Assembly: GCA_021234155.1 (NCBI GenBank)
Contig: JAJEKV010000014.1
Span: 12,877,836 to 12,941,835, forward strand
DNA from: Isoetes taiwanensis
Taxonomy: Eukaryota > Streptophyta > Lycopodiopsida > Isoetales > Isoetaceae
Length of the DNA: 64,000 nucleotides
Reading direction: 5' to 3'
Shown here: piece by piece, positions 58,554 to 64,000 of the stretch
How positions within the stretch are numbered: the first letter of the stretch is position 1
Layout of the letters: each line of letters begins with the position of its first letter
The notes under the pieces: model-generated
What the model saw: the letters and a program-made list of their open reading frames with translations, nothing else
Told to the model about the DNA's origin: nothing
The model's database searches: none
Position numbers and translations under genes: made by a program

Positions 58554-60089
58554 TACCTTGCTTATTCATACATCTCACTCTCATTTACACATCACACATT
58601 CATTCATACATCTCTTCATGTTGTGTTGCTGCCAAGCCTCTCATACTTATAAATGCTTTGTCACATGCAGGGTCACCCTTCCATACCTTCATAACATGTT
58701 AATCTGCTCAAGGGTTGTCCTTACCCATGTAAACCTCTTCTATTTCATCATACCCAACCATATCTATCAAGATGCCATCACACCTCCATATGTCAACTCC
58801 TTTACTCACTTGTTATGCAGGTTCATCAGATTTATACTTCCACGAGCATTTGCACATTTTTTGGCTTTCCTAGCATACTACCTTGCTCCCATCACTTGCA
58901 AAAGCCCACGTTGCCAACCAATCTTCCAATTTGGCAACCATCAAGAACCTTTGAGAACTTATATGAAGAACTAGAGGCTGGGAGACCACTGCCACATTTT
59001 GGCCGCATAGAAGAGCTATGCACATAATTTGCATATTTGGTTAACATTTGACTAGTACATGTGTGCATGGGCCAAAGTTTGAAGAGTTCCATCTTTGAAG
59101 ACTCCAAGGTGACGCCTATGATGAAGAACCAAGGGAAGGACATTCATTGAACCTCATACAAGTATGGCAAGGAGGCTGAGATTCAAGCAAGAAAAATTGA
59201 GCTTAAAGTTGAAGGCCCTTTTGCTAGAGTTTGGAAGACCCCTCAAGATTCATTGGTATGTAGCTAGATCCAAGTTATTTTGGCATGAATCCTATTTCCC
59301 AAGCCTTCCTTCATATTCCTACCATCTTGATCCTATCCATGAAACACCCTTCATGCTTCATCATTCCTATCTCCATGCCCCATCACCATATTCCCTCGCC
59401 AAAGTTGGCAAAAAGTCCTTTTTCTAGTCAAGGTACATCACACACCCATCGTTCATCCACTAATTTGAGAAAATGCAAAAGACTTCACCAAGTTTGGCTA
59501 TTCCTATGGTCTAAGGCTATTTTCTCGCTCTCTCTAAAAACAAAACTAGAGAGAGAAAGTGCACATTTTCTCCAAACAATTTTGAAAAAACAAAATTTCC
59601 AAGTCATTGCACAAAGTTCTAATGTGTATGTGCACAAGTGCCAAATATGTTGCCAAATTATCCACCCCATCTTCAAAATGTCAAATATCATCCACATCGT
59701 CACCCAAATATCGTCCACATCATCCACATCCACCCAAGTGTCATCTACCTCATCACCACTTCACAAAAAGTTTTGACTAGACAAAAGTCATTTTGCCACC
59801 TTGCTTAACACATGACCACCTCATTGTGCCTTGTCATCACCCATGTGCCATATCACTCCATAAACTTGCCACCTCATCAAAATTAGCCCCAATTTAAGCC
59901 AAAAATCAAGATGCTCCTTTTTTTGCAAAAAGATTCTCCCCATATTGTAGAGCATCAAAAAAGATTCCATGTGGAAAAAATAATTTTTGAAAAAGACCTT
60001 CTTATGACCTTCATAGTTCATTTCTTGGAATTCGTGCCAAATTTTGGGGAAAAAAAAAACCAACAGTGCTTAACGAGCCTTTATCATAC
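58554..60089. other. Pyrimidine-rich non-coding stretch, possible LTR remnants
   Basis: CATTCATACATCTC, CCACATCATCCACATCCACC and similar tracts, resembling the 5500-6500 region in style (GAGTTTGGAAGACCCC also near 6130), so it may be another Tat-like LTR. No gene is supported. Confidence 0.35.
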
Positions 60090-60280
60090 CACTGTTCACT
60101 TATCGACCCGGTGCCAATACAAACATTTACTGAACGCCATACACTCATTATTTTGAAGTCCAATTGTATCCTTTGCCACTGCCACTACCACTACTAACCT
60201 TTATCAAACGCCAAATACTCATTATTTTGAAGCCCTAAAATTAAATTTGTGCACTCATTATTTTGAAGCCCGATAAGTGG
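60090..60280. repeat. Short repeat cluster, three copies of ACTCATTATTTTGAAG
   Basis: Copies at 60143-60158, 60217-60232 and 60253-60268. CACTTATCG (60096) and CGATAAGTG (60271) form an outer inverted pair. Possibly a small decayed MITE. Confidence 0.5.
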
Positions 60281-60600
60281 ATCTATAAAATCTATTATAC
60301 AACATTTATGGATGTCGTTGAGTAGCATTTGAGCCTATAGACATCCACTACTAAGTTGGGAATGCATTATTACATGGTCGATGTTAATAGCGGGTCCAAC
60401 TACGCAGGTTTAGAACCAAATATTATGTTCGTGGCGGACTGCCACGATAAATTTCTTATCTTAACATATATAAATATTGTAGGTTGATTCCTCTGGAATA
60501 TTATCTTGAGATTCTTACCTATAATTTGGACATGTTAGCAAATTTTGTGCGCAACACCTCTTCATAAATTTTTTTGACATGTGTCCAATTAGCTGTTACC
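60281..60600. other. Unique AT-rich DNA, no gene seen
   Basis: No frame or repeat of note. Confidence 0.4.
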
Positions 60601-61200
60601 AGCAAGCAGCGCCTTAAATTCAAAGGCCCAAGATGGATTTTGATTCCGAACTGCTATCGAAATTGAAGCAGCAGCGAGAAGAGTGATCTGGCAGTGGTCA
60701 CATTCCAGAGCAGCTGGATTCAAAGTGCATACCCCTACAAATCCGCTCTACGGCTATAGGTAAGGTTTCTGATTGCCTACCGGAAGCCCAAAATAAGTGC
60801 AAAATGCTCACGTTTACTATTTTACAGGACATTGATGTTTCAAAGTTGAGAATCCAGGTTTATCAAGAAAGAGACTAACAGAGAGATAGATCTTCAAGCG
60901 ACATCTGGGTTTTTGGGCCATAGCTTGGCAATGGGCTAGATCCGTGATAGCTCCAGATGTTTAGAAATTTAGAAATTCAAAAAGTTATGTAGGGCTGATT
61001 TATTGTCAAAGCTCTTGCATGATCTATTGGGTATTCGATCTAGAGGTGGGTGCACTTGCTCTCGTCCTCACAACCATGCCCTGCTTAATATCGGTCAAAA
61101 AACTTCTACAAAGGTCTGGCATTCCATTCAAAAGGTAAAGGTTCTCCAAATTTTAAAATTGATTCTATCAATCCGGCACAAAATTTAAAATCCATTCTGA
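60601..61200 (+). other. Possible short exon / decayed gene start
   Basis: ATG at about 60632 (MDFDSELLSKLKQQREE) stops after 17 codons. An AG/GTAAGG donor lies near 60760 and a TTTTACAG acceptor near 60828 (followed by DIDVSKLRIQVYQERD). This looks gene-like but no complete model holds. Confidence 0.25.
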
Positions 61201-63130
61201 AGTCTCCACGAATTCATTAAACCCAATACCAAGTTTCTCTTGATTTGGCACAACAACACTAAAATAGAGACCAGGCTCTGAAATTTGCATTTTGGACTTT
61301 ATACAGGTGAAGGATCAAGCAAAATCAAAGTGAAAATCCTTGATGATCAAGTGAAAATACGAAGATCAAGTAGGCTGTGCAAGCCGCATTCAAGCAGATA
61401 AGATCCGGCCTATGACATCGCCTCCAATTTTTAAAGGTAAGCGCCTCATTCTCTTTATTTTTGACGTAATTATTTTGTCTGTGCATGTCATCAATAATAC
61501 TTGCACTTGCCGAAGAGGTTTTTTACATCGGAGTGCAATATTGGTTATAGTCTATCAATGTAAGATCTTTAGGCTGTCAAATAAAATCCTATATTTGGGA
61601 ACTTTGCTAATTGAAAAGCAGAACTACAGATAATGATTTTTTTTGCGTTAATTTAACTTAAGCCCAATTCTCGAATTTCAACCAGTTCGTGATTCATTGT
61701 TGTTGAGAAAAGGAAAAACTATGTTAACCAACAAGGCTGGTAAGGCTGCTAAAGTTTACCTTGAAAAGGTCCCGTTGCATACTTTAATCTAATTTGAAGC
61801 CATTCTTGACAGCATGACTTTGTCTTGCTGCATATTGCGAATGATGCAATAGTTTGCATAAATGAAAGGATGTCGATAGTGCATAATTGTTTTTAAAATA
61901 TCATTTTTACAGTGTCCATGAGCCGAATGTATAACAATCAATTTGGCATTCAACCTGTGGGCAATATTACCACGTTTCTGGAGGTCATTACTTAGAGAAA
62001 TATGTTAACTTAGGGCATGCTTAAAGGATGTTATTGTGCTTGATATACAAAGTGTTGCTAAAGCATTGAGGGCAATCGAGTTAGACACATCTAAACTATG
62101 AAGACCCTTTGTCATAAACGGGTCCTACAAGGCTCTCATCGAATTTTCAATGTTCCAATATGTTTTATGCTTATATTTTCAAATACGTCATTATTGAGGA
62201 CACAATATATCATATCCAATATTTGCTCGATATTTGTTTCAACATTTGATGATTCTCAATGTTTTTCTAATCTTTTGCTTTCACAGATAGATCTGTAATC
62301 TGAGGGTTTATTTAAAGATGGATAAGGGCTACATAAATTTGCAATATGAGGGTATATTCAGAGATGGATAAGAGCTACTCAATTGCGAGGGCTTAAATGT
62401 CAATACACTAAGTTGCTTATCAACATGAGACGACCACATAAAATGCATAGAGGACTGGCTGCTCCTTCAAAGCGCTTTCAAGACCCTAGGGTTTAAGAAA
62501 CAACAGAATTTATTCTACACATTTGCGGCTTCTAATCTTGGCGAGCCTCACAAGTCTCTACCAACATTTGCGCAAGGCACCACTATCCAATTTTTTTAGC
62601 AATGCAATTCACCCTATGAATGACACTCCTCCTATATTCAGTTGTGAGCATAGACATGGAGATATATTGGCCCTTAATTTACTTCAATTAAGCATTTAGA
62701 AAATTTTTGTAACCTTTTCTTTACACCTTTGAGCATAGCTCCATAGACAATTTATGAGCTCCGTCTCAAAATTTAAATTGCTCCTCTCCTCTTGAATTAA
62801 AATTAATCAAAATTTTTAAGACTTTTTTCAAGATAGTGTCTGCAGAGCACATAAAGTTCATAATGTAAATCTGTAATGCGCTACGAACAAAGATATGGAG
62901 ATAGAAAAATTCAAAAATAAAGAAGTCTTGAGAAAGTTTGGGATATATAAAGATTAAAGATTGCTAGGGTGGGTAAAATGAAAAGAAGCTAGTCTCCAAA
63001 TCTTCATAGTGGCCTTACGCCACCTCGTGCTCTCATATTTAGAGTGCTCACACTTTGTCAGAAGGAAAGATTGCCTTATATCTAAAGCAACCACACAATT
63101 AGGCTACGTGAAATACAACCATTTCTTTTT
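61201..63130. other. AT-rich DNA, nothing supported
   Basis: Only short frames, with no motif, repeat array or RNA gene recognised. Confidence 0.4.
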
Positions 63131-64000
63131 CAATATTTTTTTTGAAGAACTGTGTCATCAATATATTAAAAGAATGGTAATGTTACAAAGCAAGTGAGGA
63201 GGAAGAAGAACTGCCCCAAAGAGACAGCGATACCTCGACACTCCACAATAAACTCACAGAAAAACTGCAACTCTACTGTTGTACAAACCGACCACTACCA
63301 TCTACAACACCCAAGAAGTCCCGCCAAATGGCAAACTTCCGCTCTACTAATCCCGGGAACACCAGAAAGCTTTGAAATAGCTTGTACGAAGTCGAGGAAT
63401 CGAGAGGGCTGCGTTTGCCGAATCCCCTAAAAGATCCACAACGCCGGCCAGCTTCCAAATCAACCACACCAACCAAGCCACGCCGGATGCAAGGCTTCTT
63501 TGCCGCAAAACGGCTAAGCACCGAGGATACACATGAAGTAGCAAGCTGGCGGCTAGTCAATCTCACCGAAATAGAGCCCCGACCCAATCCCAGGCAGCAC
63601 GCAAGTGAGGGCATAAAACCCGGACAAAGCTCCCACGGTCTCACGATGCGAGGCCACAACAAGGGCGAGAGGGCTCACACCCGGCCTAAAGCCCGACTCA
63701 CAAGGGCATTCACCCTAATGGCCGGTGCACCACGCCCGCGAAGCACCCTAACCTTCGATGGGGAAGGGGGCTCCATGTCCGCGTCAAACCGAGAGTGCCA
63801 TCGAGAGGAGCGAAGGCTGCAGAGACCACTTGCCGAAGGGGCGAGTGTCATGAATAGCCGGACACACGGTAACAAGACCGCACAAAACAAGAAGACACAA
63901 CATCCGGATGAACCTTCCAAACCTGCACCACCACATCATCCCGAGGGACTATAGGTATGTTGGAATACTCCCTGCCACTTGTTCCCAGATAGCCCGGTCA
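63131..64000 (-). other. GC-rich block, possibly a minus-strand LINE 3' end
   Basis: On the minus strand the block passes from GC-rich sequence to ...CTCACTTGCTTTGTAACATT, ACCATTCTTTTAATATATTG and an A8-containing tail (plus strand TATTTTTTTT at about 63136). That resembles the 3' end of a plant LINE. Open frames exist on both strands (190 codons plus strand 63382-63954) but are Arg/Pro-rich and unconvincing. No RT motif lies inside the window. Confidence 0.3.

Noticed and set aside
63382-63954. 190-codon plus-strand gene at the window end
   Set aside because: Arg/Pro-rich, with overlapping open frames on the opposite strand typical of GC-rich non-coding DNA; no domain recognised.

Overview
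The window looks like repeat-saturated nuclear DNA of a land plant with a large genome. The support is layers of Ty3/gypsy and Ty1/copia retrotransposons, an initiator-Met-tRNA type primer site (TGGTATCAGAGC), a TRIM-like LTR array, short (65-83 bp) GT-AG introns and a captured ABCC-transporter fragment. The species cannot be read from the sequence. A non-angiosperm (fern, lycophyte or conifer-like) is only a guess from the element types. I see no intact ordinary host gene; almost every coding stretch belongs to a mobile element, and most are broken.

Layout. 1-4962: decayed Tat-like Ty3/gypsy element (element 1). 4963-7700: its probable 3' UTR/LTR, pyrimidine-rich. 7708-8060: integrase C-terminus of another relative. 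8170-12455: a better preserved relative (element 2) with one long gag-pol frame. Both elements carry an extra RNase H between protease and reverse transcriptase. Element 2 is broken inside its integrase by a minus-strand LTR element (12456 to about 18790; 3' LTR 12456-13950). 18791-23646: 5'-truncated copia (copia-1) with its 3' LTR, joined directly to the pol of another gypsy element (gypsy-3, 23646-25203 plus 30585-34694). Gypsy-3 carries a large unknown ORF just before its 3' LTR. Inside gypsy-3 sits copia-2 (25204-30579), with both LTRs and a TAGTG target duplication.

34695-58553 is a minus-strand TRIM-like array with many CCACCTACTCGTGG motifs. It is interrupted by one very large DNA transposon, 37307-57842 (20,536 bp). 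That element has perfect 21-bp terminal inverted repeats and a GTTA target duplication, and a neighbouring LTR copy shows the unoccupied site. It carries a decayed DDE transposase with an HGKG-type motif (left), a five-exon minus-strand gene with a ParB/sulfiredoxin-like DGNHR motif, a plus-strand MULE-like transposase with a SWIM finger diverging from it, a captured ABCC fragment and GC-rich repeats between the two, shuffled copia pieces, and coiled-coil and small genes at the right end.

58554-64000 is mostly non-coding: pyrimidine-rich DNA, a short repeat cluster, one doubtful exon and a GC-rich block that may be a minus-strand LINE 3' end.

How the parts relate: the retroelements form a nested history (element 2 hit by the minus-strand element; gypsy-3 hit by copia-1 and copia-2; the TRIM array hit by the giant transposon). 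The giant transposon is the most unusual object, because it combines a rarely described transposase type, an accessory ParB-like gene and captured sequences in one bounded unit.
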